Origin: Daphnia carinata
Taxonomy: Eukaryota; Arthropoda; Branchiopoda; Diplostraca; Daphniidae
Length of the DNA: 64,000 bases
Direction: 5' to 3'
Assembly: GCF_022539665.2 (NCBI RefSeq)
Contig: NC_081335.1
Location: forward strand, 5,394,001 to 5,458,000
Positions 40,538 through 51,853 of the stretch are shown here, piece after piece. Made by a program: the position numbers and the translations under genes. Each line of letters opens with the position of its first letter. The stretch's first letter is position 1. A model generated the notes under the pieces. It was not told the origin of the DNA. It saw only the letters and a program-made list of their open reading frames with translations, and did not search any database.

Positions 40538-41105
40538 GTTGAATACTCTTGATGAATTGAACAACTGATGTTTTGAATCACCTTCAAACGGGCTTATGTA
40601 GCCGGTATGACAGGGCGTGTTGCTTCTGTTTCATTTATTGACCTACTTTAAAAAACGATGTTCACCGTCCTTTGGTGTCCGCATGCTTGTGCTCATATTT
40701 CAACTGTTGCTAAATGAGCAATTAGCAACCCGCAAAGTTGTTCACCTTGAAGGAGTGGGAGGAAATTAATTTCTCAGTTCTTACAAACTCGGTGCTTATA
40801 TACGGTTTATAAATAAATTTAGACTATTGGGCTGAACTATCTAAATCTGAAAATGTAGACGGTCTGGTAGAGGGATTTATCCCAAAAAAGAAACACAATT
40901 TATAAAATGGTTAGTGCGAAAAGTGAGAGTGCAGAATGTTTCGTACAACGCCCCAAATCTAAACTGCTTGAAGGAAAGCTAGTAGTCGAAACAACTAGGT
41001 TAACCGAAAGCTCGACTGCATGTTACGTAACACTCCCCTGACTATAAAAGCCCAAGAATGGAGAACAAAAACCATCAGTTGTTTACCAATCCAACCTAGC
41101 GCAAC
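40538..41105. promoter_or_regulatory. Shared upstream region of divergent cuticle genes
   Basis: These ~570 bases separate the start codons of two divergently transcribed cuticle genes. On the plus side TATAAAAG at 41043-41050 precedes a TCAGT initiator at 41075-41079. On the minus side a TACATAAG element and a TCAGTTGTTC initiator precede the other gene. The two initiators share TCAGTTGTT. Common enhancers for moult-timed expression are plausible but not shown. Confidence 0.6.
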
Positions 41106-41790
41106 ATGAAGCTGGTAAGGCATTTCATCCCTCAATCTTCCAACCCGAAAAAAACAGGACTTTTAACAAATGACGGTATTTTCCGATAGTTCTTTGTCGT
41201 CGCATTTTTGGCTGTTGTTGCAGCCGTTCCATCCAGCTACAAGCCAGAATACAAAGATTCCAGCTATCCTGCCTCAAACTACCCGGCACCAAAGTACCCC
41301 GCACCAGCCTATCCTACCCCCAGCTATAACAAGGATAACAAATACTTTGATATCACCATCACCAGCCAATCTGACGAGCGCAACCTCGATGGCAGCAGCC
41401 AATGGAGGTTACTGCTTTTCATGTCTTATATTCACAAACATAGAGATTTAAAATATCCATATTAAAAAAAATTCAATTCTCTTTACCCATAGCTATGCTC
41501 AGTCTGACTACACAACTCGGGAACAGTCTCAGGTCCAGAAGAAAATACAAGGAGTCACCTACGACTCTTATGGAAAAGAATCGTACGGTGAAGTCCTAGG
41601 CAACACTAACAAGGGGTCGTCTTACTGGGTTTCTCCTGAAGGACAGAAATTCACCTTGACGTGGACTGCTGATGATGCTGGATTCCAACCCAAAGGTGAT
41701 CACTTGCCCATTGCTCCCGTCCACGTCTACGAGCTCCCAGTTGCTCCTGTCCACATCCCTTTCAACGGGAAAGGCTACAAGGTCTATTAG
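41106..41790 (+). CDS. RR-type (CPR) cuticle protein, intact
   Basis: Exons 41106-41114, 41190-41407 and 41493-41790, all GT/AG, give 174 residues with consistent phases. A very short first exon carrying only the start of the signal peptide is typical of arthropod cuticle genes. The signal continues as FFVVAFLAVVAAV, then a Tyr/Pro-rich stretch with repeated YPAPxYPAP-like units. After that comes the extended Rebers-Riddiford chitin-binding domain with SSYWVSPEGQKFTLTWTADDAGFQPKGDHLP-type spacing, most like the RR-1 class of flexible cuticle. The protein would be secreted by epidermis and bind chitin. A TATA box, a TCAGT initiator (~41075) and an AATAAA at 41810-41815 complete the gene. Two defective relatives lie at 39.8 and 17.4 kb. 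Confidence 0.95.
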
Positions 41791-41815
41791 GTTAATGAAA
41801 TCTTAGTTTAATAAA

Positions 41816-42559
41816 TAATATAAAGCCATGTGTTTTATGTCTTACGCCTCTGCGGCTTCCGGTGTAAGAACGTGTAAATATATCACGGAGACTATCTTGC
41901 AAACTTGTTTGTTTGAAGCACATATTTGATGTAGTTCTTCTTGAAACTGAGTTGTTGCGTTGGTGTTGGGTGATGATTAGTTGTGGGAGCATGTTGTGAA
42001 ACGAGAAAAGTAAATCCTTGAATGATGTGCGGACGCAAAAACATGCTGGATATTGGATGAAAACGGAGGGATGAGCACTGAAGAAAGTGTCAAATGCAGT
42101 CACTAATCAAAATAGCTGATCATGTTCGATTAACAGGATCTTAGTTAAAATTTTAAGCAGCTTCAGTCCAAGACTGCTCTGTTAGAAAGTTTTCGTTTTC
42201 AATTGCGAATTCGTTGAAATAAATTGTTTTGAAAGACCAAAAGTTAGCTCGAACAAAGCTATCAACCTCGACATAGCCCATGTTTGGCGCGCAACGTGCA
42301 TTAGCACTGCAAACATGCTTAGGACACGATATGAATTTTTTTTTGATCGAGATTGTCATTAAGAATTGCTTGGTTACTTGTTACCTTGATGTTCATTATT
42401 ACCTGTTACCCTACACGCGTGCAGCGTTCAGACTACTCAAACTTTATACCACACCCGAAATTAACTAGCCCTATTGCTGTTTTGCTATTACTGAACCTAG
42501 ATTAAGTACTTTTCCTTGATTGTCTTTAGTTTTATGTCTGGGGAAATTAAAATGTCTAA
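41816..42559. other. No gene recognised
   Basis: Intergenic sequence after the cuticle gene. Short frames on both strands have no recognisable domain. Confidence 0.3.
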
Positions 42560-43125
42560 TACACACGTGGCAGTTCAATACGAATAGATAAATTCCAATA
42601 CTCGCAGACTGTGTTGTTGTTTACATCTTTCCAAAGCAACATTGAAGATGAGAAGTGACAAAACAATAAGGACAACAATTTTTCTCCGAGATACCTTCGT
42701 CTAAGTAACGGATCAACACGAACAGTCGGTTCGTCTAAAATTAACACTTCAGGTTCGTGAAACTGGAAGACGGGGCAAAGGAAATTCGTCAATGTTGACC
42801 ACCGTTCAGCGTTTTTATGTAAAGCTCGCCCGGTGGAAGGTCCAGGAACTTGGATAGAAACTCCGGTTGGGCATTGAAGAAATCTGTTTTTAAACTGTGG
42901 GTACGAACAAAATTATGCAGCATCCCTATAATGGTAAAGCACCTGTGCAATGCAAATTATCGTAGCATGCAGCTAACCAGTGGATGGGGTATTTCGCTCT
43001 CTTCTTAGCCGGGCTTGTAACCGAAGGCGAATATGTCTCCGTTGTTTAATATGCGACTGCCTATATAAGGCAGCTCAAAAGGGTCGTCTTGCCACAGCTA
43101 CTGGACCCTAATATCCGTATCTGGC
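42560..43125 (-). pseudogene. ABC-transporter ATPase domain relic (ABCG/ABCH-like)
   Basis: Minus-strand reading shows the three hallmarks in order, in different frames: a Walker A-like GSSSCGKTTLL (~43105-43070), the ABC signature in altered form (LNGGQH, then RISFA, ~42812-42780) and Walker B LILDEPT (~42745-42725) followed by VDPLLRRRYL. The DEPTVxVDPLLR wording is characteristic of arthropod ABCG/ABCH half-transporters. Stops and frame changes show it is dead, and the permease half is not found downstream. A possible permease-like fragment (minus strand, 43549-43340) lies on the wrong side, so it could come from a neighbouring tandem copy. A live protein would export lipids or xenobiotics across membranes. 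Confidence 0.75.
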
Positions 43126-45440
43126 AAAAAATTTATGAGTTCGAAATCGATAGTTTGCATGACAATAAAAGTAAAATCGACATTAACAGTAATATGTTGA
43201 ATTCGATGCAAATAGAGAAGCAGAGGACCAACAGAATATATAGAAAACCAATTAAATTTTATGTTACATTATTTCTTTTTTAATGGTTGGTTCCAGTCTT
43301 GGCCGTACTGCGGAGCGACCACTTTAAACCCCATAAATTTTATGCACGTTGCGAACAAGGACCATCAGCATAAATATTGATGTTCCTTTCATTGTTGAAT
43401 TGATTCGGGGAGACGAACGCCACCGAAAGTCTTTTGTCATCGCTTAAGAAGGCAATTAAAAATCTGAATGCAAATGACAAAATCATTAGCAGATGAAGAT
43501 TCTTTAACAAACGTGGTTTTCTATCGCTAAACAAAGAAGCAAACAACAAAACAAATAATTCAAAGAAAAAAGTTAAGGAAAAAGAGTCTCTTTATAGGTA
43601 CGGTTGTCTGGTAAAACTCTGTTGTATTGTTTATTTGACTGAGCTCGAACGTGCGATTACGAGATTTTGTTTTATTCCCAGTAAGATAGTGGCGGTATTC
43701 CTCTAGATGAATGAACAATCACGATGTTAGTTACTTCTCACCCCAAGGCCTTTTTAAAGTCCACTTCTGCATATTAACTCCTTTGAAATACAAAACATTA
43801 CTGACTATTTTGCCCAAGGTTCGACATACGTAGACTTAAAAAATATGCAAAAATTGTCAAGCTCATCTTTCGTATAGGCCTAGACTACTAACAAAATTTC
43901 CGTTACATCTTGCACTGAAGATGAATCATTTTCTACCTCTTCTCGCAAAGGTGAGCACATAAAAAATATTGATTATAATCTGTGGATTACCATTCCAAGT
44001 CATGTCGACACCATTTTGTATTATTGAGCAGTAAAGAACGTACGTCTTATTTTATTTTATGGATGCTTATCTAATAGTTGCCATTAAGCGTATATACTAT
44101 AGTCTTAGTACGCAATGTATCAAGTAAAAATAAAAAGTGCAAGAAGCCGCAACATGGAATGTATCCAACACTAGTACGTACCATCAAATCATTTGAACTG
44201 GTCCGCCATCTCACTTTTTCTTACCTAACTACAGGAACTTTTTTACCTACCATTTTACTTAGTTACCTAAAGCCAACTTCTTTTGGCTTTAGAAGTACCT
44301 CTGAGAAATATATAATTCAACATACGCATTTACATTTAACTGGTTTGGCATGTTTTGTGGTACTGGTTTTGGGGCATATCAACGTTACGTGGGACTCACT
44401 GGGCACTATGATGCTCTTTAAACCTACACATTTGTGGCTTCAATGGAAAAAAAGCAGGCCATGTGAACGCCCTGCTCATTCTTGTCCATCCTCTCTGCGA
44501 TACGAAAATGCTAGGGTTTTATCAATAACTGTTTGAGTGTTGACGAATTCATGTAGTCAAGTTGTTTACTTTCTAATAGGCAAACTTAAAGCTAATAGCA
44601 TTGAATAGAAAATATCGGTATCTTAAGACATTTTGCTGGCCGATCAGTTTTAATTACTCACATAACCAAGATGAAACAATAAATTAAAAACCGGTAAATC
44701 ACATACGTTACCGAAGTAATTCCTAGAATGGTTTAAGTTGCTGATATTATTACAATGACCAAAATGCAATAGCTAGTCCGAAGAGAAACAAAATTGCAGC
44801 CTGTGAAGAAAGCGCAGGAGAAGCGTTGGGAATTCGTAGTCGTCCCAACAGCAAACAACCTGATATGGTCGACCGACAACGCTGCTCAGCCGTCTTTCTA
44901 TATGTTTGATTTGAGTGGCCCTCGACAGGGGGCCACCACTGTAATCTTTTTCGTGTATTAAGACCCGCCCTAGGTCTATCGGACGTCTTTCAGGAAAGGG
45001 CAAGGGGCATTTAGTCACAAAATCCACTCAGCACAGTTATTAACTAACGACCCAGTGTTTTCTTCCCGTGAATCTTCAACGTTTTAATTCCTTATTCAAG
45101 GTATATTAGATCACGGGCCTGACAAATCCTTCATGGTCATTTGAAACCTTATTTCTTATCTTAAGTTCAATTTGTCTTAAGGTAAGCTATTGTTACATGT
45201 CCGTGGACAGGGTTTTTTTCCATCCTTTTACTTTAAGAACCACGTGCGTAGTACCTACGTGCATTGCAGACGGGGAGCAAGATTTTTGTTTCTTTCCCTT
45301 TTATTTTGCATTTCCCTATTGAAAACCTTAGTGATTGTAGGGCTGGCAAGAAAATTTTTAGGAATCTCAAACAGGAGTAGAAAACTCAGCGTGGTGGGAA
45401 ATATGTTTTTTAGCTTTTTTCTTCCTCATTTTTCATTTGT
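43126..45440. other. No gene confidently recognised
   Basis: Contains the possible ABC permease fragment at 43340-43549 (minus), a 152-codon plus-strand frame at 44078-44536 and an 84-codon minus frame at 44773-45027. None has motifs I can defend. The sequence is AT-rich throughout. Confidence 0.3.
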
Positions 45441-45455
45441 TAGCGTTGACCACCT

Positions 45456-45682
45456 GGTCGGCGACCATTAATTTGGTCGTCCATATCAACTTTATTAGTC
45501 ATGTTTTGCTTAAAATTCTTATTGGAGACTCTTCAATTCTCCGTAATTCTTTAATTTTTTCAATGAATTAATTAAATCAACTAATTGATATCATCAATTG
45601 GTTAATTAATTTTCTAAATTGTTTGCGTCTTCACGTGAGGGTTCATTTTCATGATTTTGTTGCATGGTCGGTGACCATTAAT
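45456..45682. repeat. Palindrome flanked by GGTCGGYGACCATTAAT repeats
   Basis: GGTCGGCGACCATTAAT (45456-45472) recurs as GGTCGGTGACCATTAAT (45666-45682), each carrying a GGTC-NNN-GACC palindrome. Between them an imperfect ~46 base palindrome centres on GATATC at 45587-45592, with AATTAATTAA outer arms. This could be a protein-binding or replication-related structure, or simply the ends of a small mobile element. Confidence 0.55.
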
Positions 45683-45893
45683 ATTTTCTCGTTTCTCATC
45701 CTTTTTTCCTTCTTGCGTTAAACATCAACCACTTGCCGCGTGCAGCTGTCAATTTAATTTTTGAAAACAAAATTTTTTCGTTTAACAATAAACTTACTCG
45801 CCCTTTTTTATTAAGAATTATGCTCTCCCACTTATCTCCTACTCTTCTTTGCTTTAGTGGAATACCATAAGGGGCTCCTCCATATCTTCTAAA

Positions 45894-46610
45894 ATGAGAG
45901 ATTCGGAGAAAATCAAGCGGGCGAAGAGGAGGCGGGCGGGCCTGGAAAGGCCTTGGACAGGAGCACACTTACCAAGGCAATTCCGGAACACACCGGAAGG
46001 TAGACGCCAAATGTACCAATTGAACTGCCTTGCCTCAGTCGCAAATGAGACGGAAGAGTCAGCCCCGAACCGACCCCAGGAGACCACGCGTCTTCTCCAT
46101 ACACTGCTACCAATAGCCGTTAAATTTCAACCCCTGGCGCAGATCACGGAGGCCATGACGCCAAAATATACCTGCGACATGGGGTACTTTCCAAGCCAAT
46201 CTAGTCCGGAAAAGGAAGAGAACGGATCCAGAATTGCACCGGCTCTAAATGGGTTAACCAACTCGAAACCTGACCTGAAAAGGGACCCGAAACCGATACC
46301 TGTTTGGAATCCTCAGGGAAGAGGGAGGCCATTGATCAGGGACTTCCCTAAGCAATCAAAACAAGAAGGAACTCGTGAACGAGAGTGGGAAAACCAATTG
46401 GATACGTCACACCATGACCTGACCCCGGTGCTGCGACCGGAACACCCCTTAGATGCCCCAACCCACTGCCTGACCGCGGTACTACCCGCCAAGGCTGAAA
46501 GTTTAAATTCCGTGGAAAAGGAAAGCGAGAAGGTAGATTTAGAGGAAGAGGATATTTTGTTGATCAATGCAGATCCGAACGATCTCATCGATCTCTACCA
46601 ACAATTGTAA
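45894..46610 (+). CDS. Unrecognised 238-codon single-exon frame
   Basis: The frame is noticeably more GC-rich than its AT-rich surroundings, starts with an ATG in an A-rich context and ends in TAA, followed within ~20 bases by AATAAATAAA. Its N-terminal ~35 residues are basic (KIKRAKRRR), the middle is Pro/Lys/Arg-rich, and the last ~25 residues are strongly acidic (LEEEDILL) ending IDLYQQL. A short internal duplication is visible (LTPVLRPEHPLDAP, then LTAVLPAKAES). No domain is recognised. It may be a real lineage-specific gene, or the accessory or gag-like frame of a mobile element, given the BEL/Pao relic 200 bases downstream. Confidence 0.5.
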   Translation: MRDSEKIKRAKRRRAGLERPWTGAHLPRQFRNTPEGRRQMYQLNCLASVANETEESAPNRPQETTRLLHTLLPIAVKFQPLAQITEAMTPKYTCDMGYFPSQSSPEKEENGSRIAPALNGLTNSKPDLKRDPKPIPVWNPQGRGRPLIRDFPKQSKQEGTREREWENQLDTSHHDLTPVLRPEHPLDAPTHCLTAVLPAKAESLNSVEKESEKVDLEEEDILLINADPNDLIDLYQQL

Positions 46611-46804
46611 GACTTGATGGTTTACAATAAATAAATGTCTTTTTAAAAATAAAATTTTTTTTGCAATTTAATTTAATTCAGAGAACAATTAGAATAATTG
46701 AACTCTATACGCGAGCAGACACACCCTATCTTTGATACCACTGCCAAAACTGAACGCTGTCGCCATCTAGCGATTGGATCAACAAAATTACAAAGCAGAC
46801 TTAG

Positions 46805-47160
46805 AGCATGAAGGACCCCACACGTTTGGTACTTATCTGTCCCACCATCGAATCATCCATCATCATTTTAAGAATATCTGGAAGAGTGTTTGATCCCATT
46901 GGATTCTTAGTACCCACATCACTCGAGCTAAAAATAATCTGCCAAAAGCTTATAAGAAGCCGAAATCGAAAGATAATCGAATATCGAAGCGTCACCAGAA
47001 ATACGAAAAACATTGATATTAGTTATGACTGTGTGGAACGAGCCTCCCAAATTAAAAATACCCCGTTGAATGGGCTACTCGAAAAGAATCATACAATCGG
47101 CAGAGATCCATGTCTTTGGTGGTGCGTCTGACACAGTTTACAGAGCCGTTTAATCCGAGT
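46805..47160 (+). pseudogene. BEL/Pao pol fragment
   Basis: 46840-46960 reads SGRVFDPIGFLVP followed by LELKIICQKLI, the conserved block between reverse transcriptase and RNase H in BEL/Pao elements (consensus S.FDPLG...P). After a frame change, 47108-47150 gives IHVFGDASDTVYRAV, the start of the BEL RNase H (consensus DAS..AYGAV). No LTR or integrase was recognised next to it, so it is an isolated decayed piece. Confidence 0.7.
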
Positions 47161-49290
47161 GACAAGAAGGGTCGAGTTATACTGAGAAACAGAGATATTG
47201 AACCGGCCATCCTATAGCCAACTTGCCACCCAGTCGTAAATTTGAGCATCCAAGACAGACATCTCTCACTAAAACACGCCGGAGTGAAAAGCATCCTTTA
47301 AGATCTAAGAAAACGCTTCCGGACAATTAAAGGACGCCAACAGAAACAAATCAGTTTGGCATGCCTGCATCAAGTGCCTATGACTATCTTCACCACCATT
47401 TAGAGAAGTAACTGCACCTTATTTATCCCTAAATCTGTTGAAACAAGTGAAAGCCTTCGAATTGATTTCGCAGGGCTTTTGTAGCACGCACACGCAACAT
47501 CGTGTGATGAACGTGAACAGACGGAGTTTACGACATCCGTGGAATTTCCGTAAACGGTAGGTCTAGATATGGAGCCCCTAGCAGGGTGTCCAGCTATAGA
47601 ACCAATGGATGAAACTCAAGAAAATCTCCAAAGGTACCAATCAAGCACCAAAAAAAGGGCACTGACAATCAGCCGAAAAGCTATGCCTGCCTTTCACCAG
47701 TTTGGGGAGCCATCAACAAGATGTTACGATCCGAAAAAATATTTTTCCACCTAGTAAAATGTATGTCATCCGGGAAGCTGTCTCCATTTCCATCTACTGC
47801 CAGTCGTACCATCAGATTTCACGAGAATGAGACAAGAGTTGAAGTAAAAGAATTGTTCTGCACTGTCGGAGAACACGACACGAAGTAAGCTCCGGTAAAT
47901 GAGAGTTCATTGGGTTCGGCCTAGAAGGCTGTGGTGGTTGGTTCCTTCGAATGTGTATAGTTGATTTAACTTCAACTTTATAGAATGAATGGTTCTGCGA
48001 AAACTTGTAAAAAATAATTGTATGTTGTAATGTTAAGTTTGTGCAATACTGATTTTTTAATTCAGAAAAACTGATTCAAGAAAAGTAAAAGCATCTCATG
48101 AACTACTGAACTAGGCTGCATTGTCACCTTAATAACATCACGCTGTAAGGTTGCCCAGACCTCCATATCACATTCCCTAGCAACATGGCTAGGTATTGAT
48201 CATGCCTTGGGCAAGATGCATAAACTTGTGCTGTACAGCTTGCAGTGCCTTGAACAAAATGTTTTCATAACAATTAGCACAACCAATCTTGCCGTAAATG
48301 ATCATAATGCTAGTCAAAAGAAAAACAAAAATAATTTTTTTAAAGAGGAATAAATGGGAATAGCTTTAAGAAGTATGGCATTTCTACACCTGGATTGTCT
48401 CGTGTAAAATATAGAATGACGACAATCACCTTATGTTGCAATGCCTAGAACAAGATGGTAATAAAAAACACAGACATACATGCAAATAATCATTAGGTCA
48501 TTCACACATGAACACAAGGTAATAGGTACACGCAGGGTAATAGATCATTTGTAGTCTAGGGTTCCATTCCCATTGAAATTTTTACCTTTTTTTAATAGTT
48601 ACTAACTTTTAAATAAATTTTAACATATTGAAGTGAAGACATAAAGAAACTTTTTCTGTGGTCGTATCTTTCAAGTTATTTTTCGTATCGGTATGTATCG
48701 ATGCAAGAGATTTCATATGTCGGATAGTTTCTTCTTTGTGCTGCAGAAGATATAGCATATTGGTAGAAATCTCCGGTTTTATCATGCACAAAAGTTATGC
48801 CGTCATCCGAAATATTTCATATACCTTTTGATGTATTAAATCTGCATCTTTTGTATATAGTCTGAAGGGACACTTTTATTCTCTATCTGTAGTAACTCTG
48901 CCAATTGTGTAACTAATTGGTTAAACATTCGCGTGGTCTACGTGCAAATGCTCTCTTGTCAAAGTACAGGATGGCTAACTGCTGAAACAACGGAACGGAT
49001 TCATCTATCAACTATAACATTTCTCTCGTGAGTCACCTCGATAGCATATAAGCGGAAAAACAACTGTCGTTTGTGTTCTCCTGAACTCCATGCTTTAGAA
49101 ATATCATTTCCTAAGAAAGCTCCTCATTTTACTGCCACATCATCAACTTAGGTAAACTATAGCTCTCTAACAATGCTACGCTTGTTCCTTAATCGTCTGA
49201 TTATTTCTACACAAGATGTGCGATGTTAAGCGCAAGAAATGTTATGCTTCAGTCATTCTTTCTAGCCAATAGTACGAGAAAACAATACCA
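47161..49290. other. No gene recognised
   Basis: The first few hundred bases may be further decayed BEL/Pao sequence. The rest is AT-rich with only short frames (for example 47569-47754 plus, 48609-48791 minus) lacking motifs. Confidence 0.3.
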
Positions 49291-49296
49291 ATCAGC

Positions 49297-49777
49297 ATGA
49301 ATTTCTATAGTAATTTGAAGCTTTTAGCTATAGTGCAATTGCTGTGCTATGTTTCCGCCCTGGAAGCGCATTCGGATGGAAACCTCCTGTAGTCGTGCGC
49401 TACCATGACTCCTGTGCACGAAGCGTCTGAGCCAAGTACCAAGCCATGCCTTTATGAAACAAGGCCATCCCAGGTAAGCTAGATTTTAAAGTAAACAACA
49501 TCGAAGTAATTAATCTAGTGGTATGTGTTCTATTCGTGGCTAACGGTCGTCCAAGGATGAAGTATCAGTATTAAGTTAAGGAATATCTCGTCTTATTCTT
49601 TCAAAGGCGCATTGCTTAAACTGCTTGCTTGTCACCTATTTCCGCTAACGTTTTAATTATTATCTGGTAGGTTACATATGGCTTTCGACCCTTGTAAACC
49701 TGATGATGCTGGACCAATCGGGCCATTTGGCATACCAACTGAAGGGGAACTACTGAGCCGCCCTGTAGGAGTTAACG
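49297..49777 (+). pseudogene. Secreted-protein gene fragment, possibly Reeler-like
   Basis: Exon 1 (49297-49473) encodes a clear signal peptide (LKLLAIVQLLCYVSALEA), then after an in-frame TAG at 49390-49392 the same frame continues (SCATMTPVHEA) to a GT donor at 49474. A second exon-like block starts after an AG at 49670. The Cys...MTP.H pattern just after the signal recalls Reeler-domain proteins, but the match is short and the second block does not extend it. A single nonsense codon in otherwise clean sequence suggests recent loss or a read error. Confidence 0.35.
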
Positions 49778-49947
49778 TACGCTTAAACTCAGTTACAATT
49801 ACTACGGCTATGTTTTAATTTTATCTATGTTCTCTTCGTTGACGTACACAGAATACTATAACTCATACAGATAACAACAGCATCAAAAGGAGTGTAACTT
49901 GCATCTAGACGGCTCCTGCTGATTTCTTTGGCTCTGTCATATTCAAG

Positions 49948-50328
49948 TTAATTGATTAACCTCAATTGTTTTGCAAGAATAAGCATTTTTTTTTTTTCAA
50001 AATGTATCTGTTCAGGACGACATTCGTTTGAGGATTCTACGATTACTGGGTCAAGGTACCATCGACTGGGGGTTATATTACAGTATTCTCTAAAAGTAAT
50101 CCAAGCTCTTCCAACTACATCTCCGCAAAAACCAAAATTGCTAATTAAAAAGTAAATTTTTTCAAAGATCAGACTTAAATTAAGTGCATCGTTACAACTG
50201 TTAACTTTCTTTTCAGTGTACAGTAGCACAGCATCCAGCATAAGCTGCAGTTGGATTTTGGGAGTTATTCTACTTACACCTTTGATGTCCTGATATTTTT
50301 CGGCGTGCATTTTTACCAATCCAACCAT
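49948..50328 (-). CDS. Hypothetical minus-strand gene fragment with in-phase intron
   Basis: A 126-codon frame. The middle (~50218-50145) is AT-rich and bounded by GT (GTACAC) and AG (AATTAG) that would remove it without changing frame, joining MLDAVLL to NFGFCGDVVGRAW. The outer parts have protein-like composition (EKYQDIKGVSRITPKIQLQL; FREYCNITPSRWYLDPVIVE). No family is recognised. Confidence 0.35.
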   Translation of the reverse strand: MVGLVKMHAEKYQDIKGVSRITPKIQLQLMLDAVLLYTEKKVNSCNDALNLSLIFEKIYFLISNFGFCGDVVGRAWITFREYCNITPSRWYLDPVIVESSNECRPEQIHFEKKKMLILAKQLRLIN

Positions 50329-51853
50329 GGGAAAATTTAGTCTTTCCGCAATAAAATGTTTAGCTTTTGTGCTATGTAATTTTCAAAGCCCTCCTTTTAT
50401 ACATTATTATTCACCCCTTGGTCGGCTTTACCGTTTATTTTGAATTCGACCACTGTGTACGGCTGCTAATTGTAACCATCTCATCGTAAGTTTTTCTTGC
50501 ATCTCTCTTGAATCTTTTACACGTTATTTAACGTCTTCCGTGTCACTTCAAAAATGAACAAACGATGAACCGCTAGCCTTTGTCGACTGCGCCAGAAATA
50601 TTCAACAGATTACGGCATCTTTATTTATAAAAAATAATTACTACCAAATTATCACCTATTTGGTTACTTCATTTGAATAAAATCCTCTTTCTTAGAAATT
50701 CGGGATAGAGTGCATGCTGCTGTAACCTTATTAAGTCGGATTATATCTTGGTTCCTATCAATTGTTGAACGATTTTTATCTTTAATTTCAATCAATTTTG
50801 AAAAATATTTTTTATTTCTCTATTTTTGAACAAAATTAATTTCCAGTCAATTAAAAACAATGCTAAACAAATGCTGAAATTAAAACTTATCTTACGCCTT
50901 GATTTTTGGTAAGGTTTTTGTAGTCGAGGTTTTTTCTAGCTATTTAAAAAAGCATACTTAAAATCAGTGATCGGCCAAAGAGTTGTGATTTAAAGCATGA
51001 TTCGAATAAATTATCAATGATTTCTTATTTCGTCAATTTTTCAAAAATGATGTTTGATTGTTATTTCTCAATTTTTTCACTGAATGAATTCGAATCGATA
51101 TGGGCAGTTGATTTTCAAAAACCAAAAGTGTTTTGTAGTAGGAATCGACTCTGCTTTGCTTTCACCGGCGTATTCGACCCGACTTAAAAAGGCCGTGGTG
51201 GGGCACAGTAAGTTATTTTTTAAATTTTTCTCTCTCACCTTATCACTCCCACGTTAAATTTCCTCCCTGTTTCGCCCAGATGCCAGGCACACTTTTTAAA
51301 TCCAGAAACTCAGCATCTGGAACAACTCTACAGCTACGTCAGTTGATATAGCTAACTGGTTAGTTGTTCAGTAAAATCGCATAACAGCTGATAGATTTTT
51401 CTGTCAGTCTTAGATGTAAAATATTTTTCTCTTATTATGTTAGTAATGGCGATTGACTGTTTTCGAAGTCTCTGCCCTGAAAAAGCTAATCTGGGGACTA
51501 CTTCATCAACTGAGGCGGGGCTGGGCGAAAATACGATTTTTGTCTTTGATTTTGATTTTTTGTTCTTATTTTGGTCACTGCTTATAGGTTTGTTATTTTT
51601 GAATCGTCAGTCACGGTTTGCCTGATTTTGATTCGGTGGAATCCTTGATTTTGACTCGGTGGAATCCTTGATTTTGACTGCTTTAATAAGAATCAAATTC
51701 TGAATGATTCGGCCAGTTTGGTGCTGATCACTGAATCGTAGACTACTTTCACTCTTTAAAAGGTCGATACTGGCGCTCTACTTCTTTTGTCCTCAAAAAT
51801 AGAATTTGTTACTCCTATAACAAAAAAAAAAGCTTGAACTGTTGCCGTAAAAT
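50329..51853. other. AT-rich interval with a short tandem repeat
   Basis: No gene was recognised. At ~51620-51685 the word GATTTTGAYTCGGTGGAATCCTT is repeated twice in tandem, with a partial third copy. Several GATTTTTGA-type variants precede it. Confidence 0.4.

Noticed and set aside
44078-44536. A 152-codon frame as a real gene
   Set aside because: Composition is that of translated AT-rich sequence, no domain or splice context was seen, and no signal peptide or polyadenylation signal supports it.
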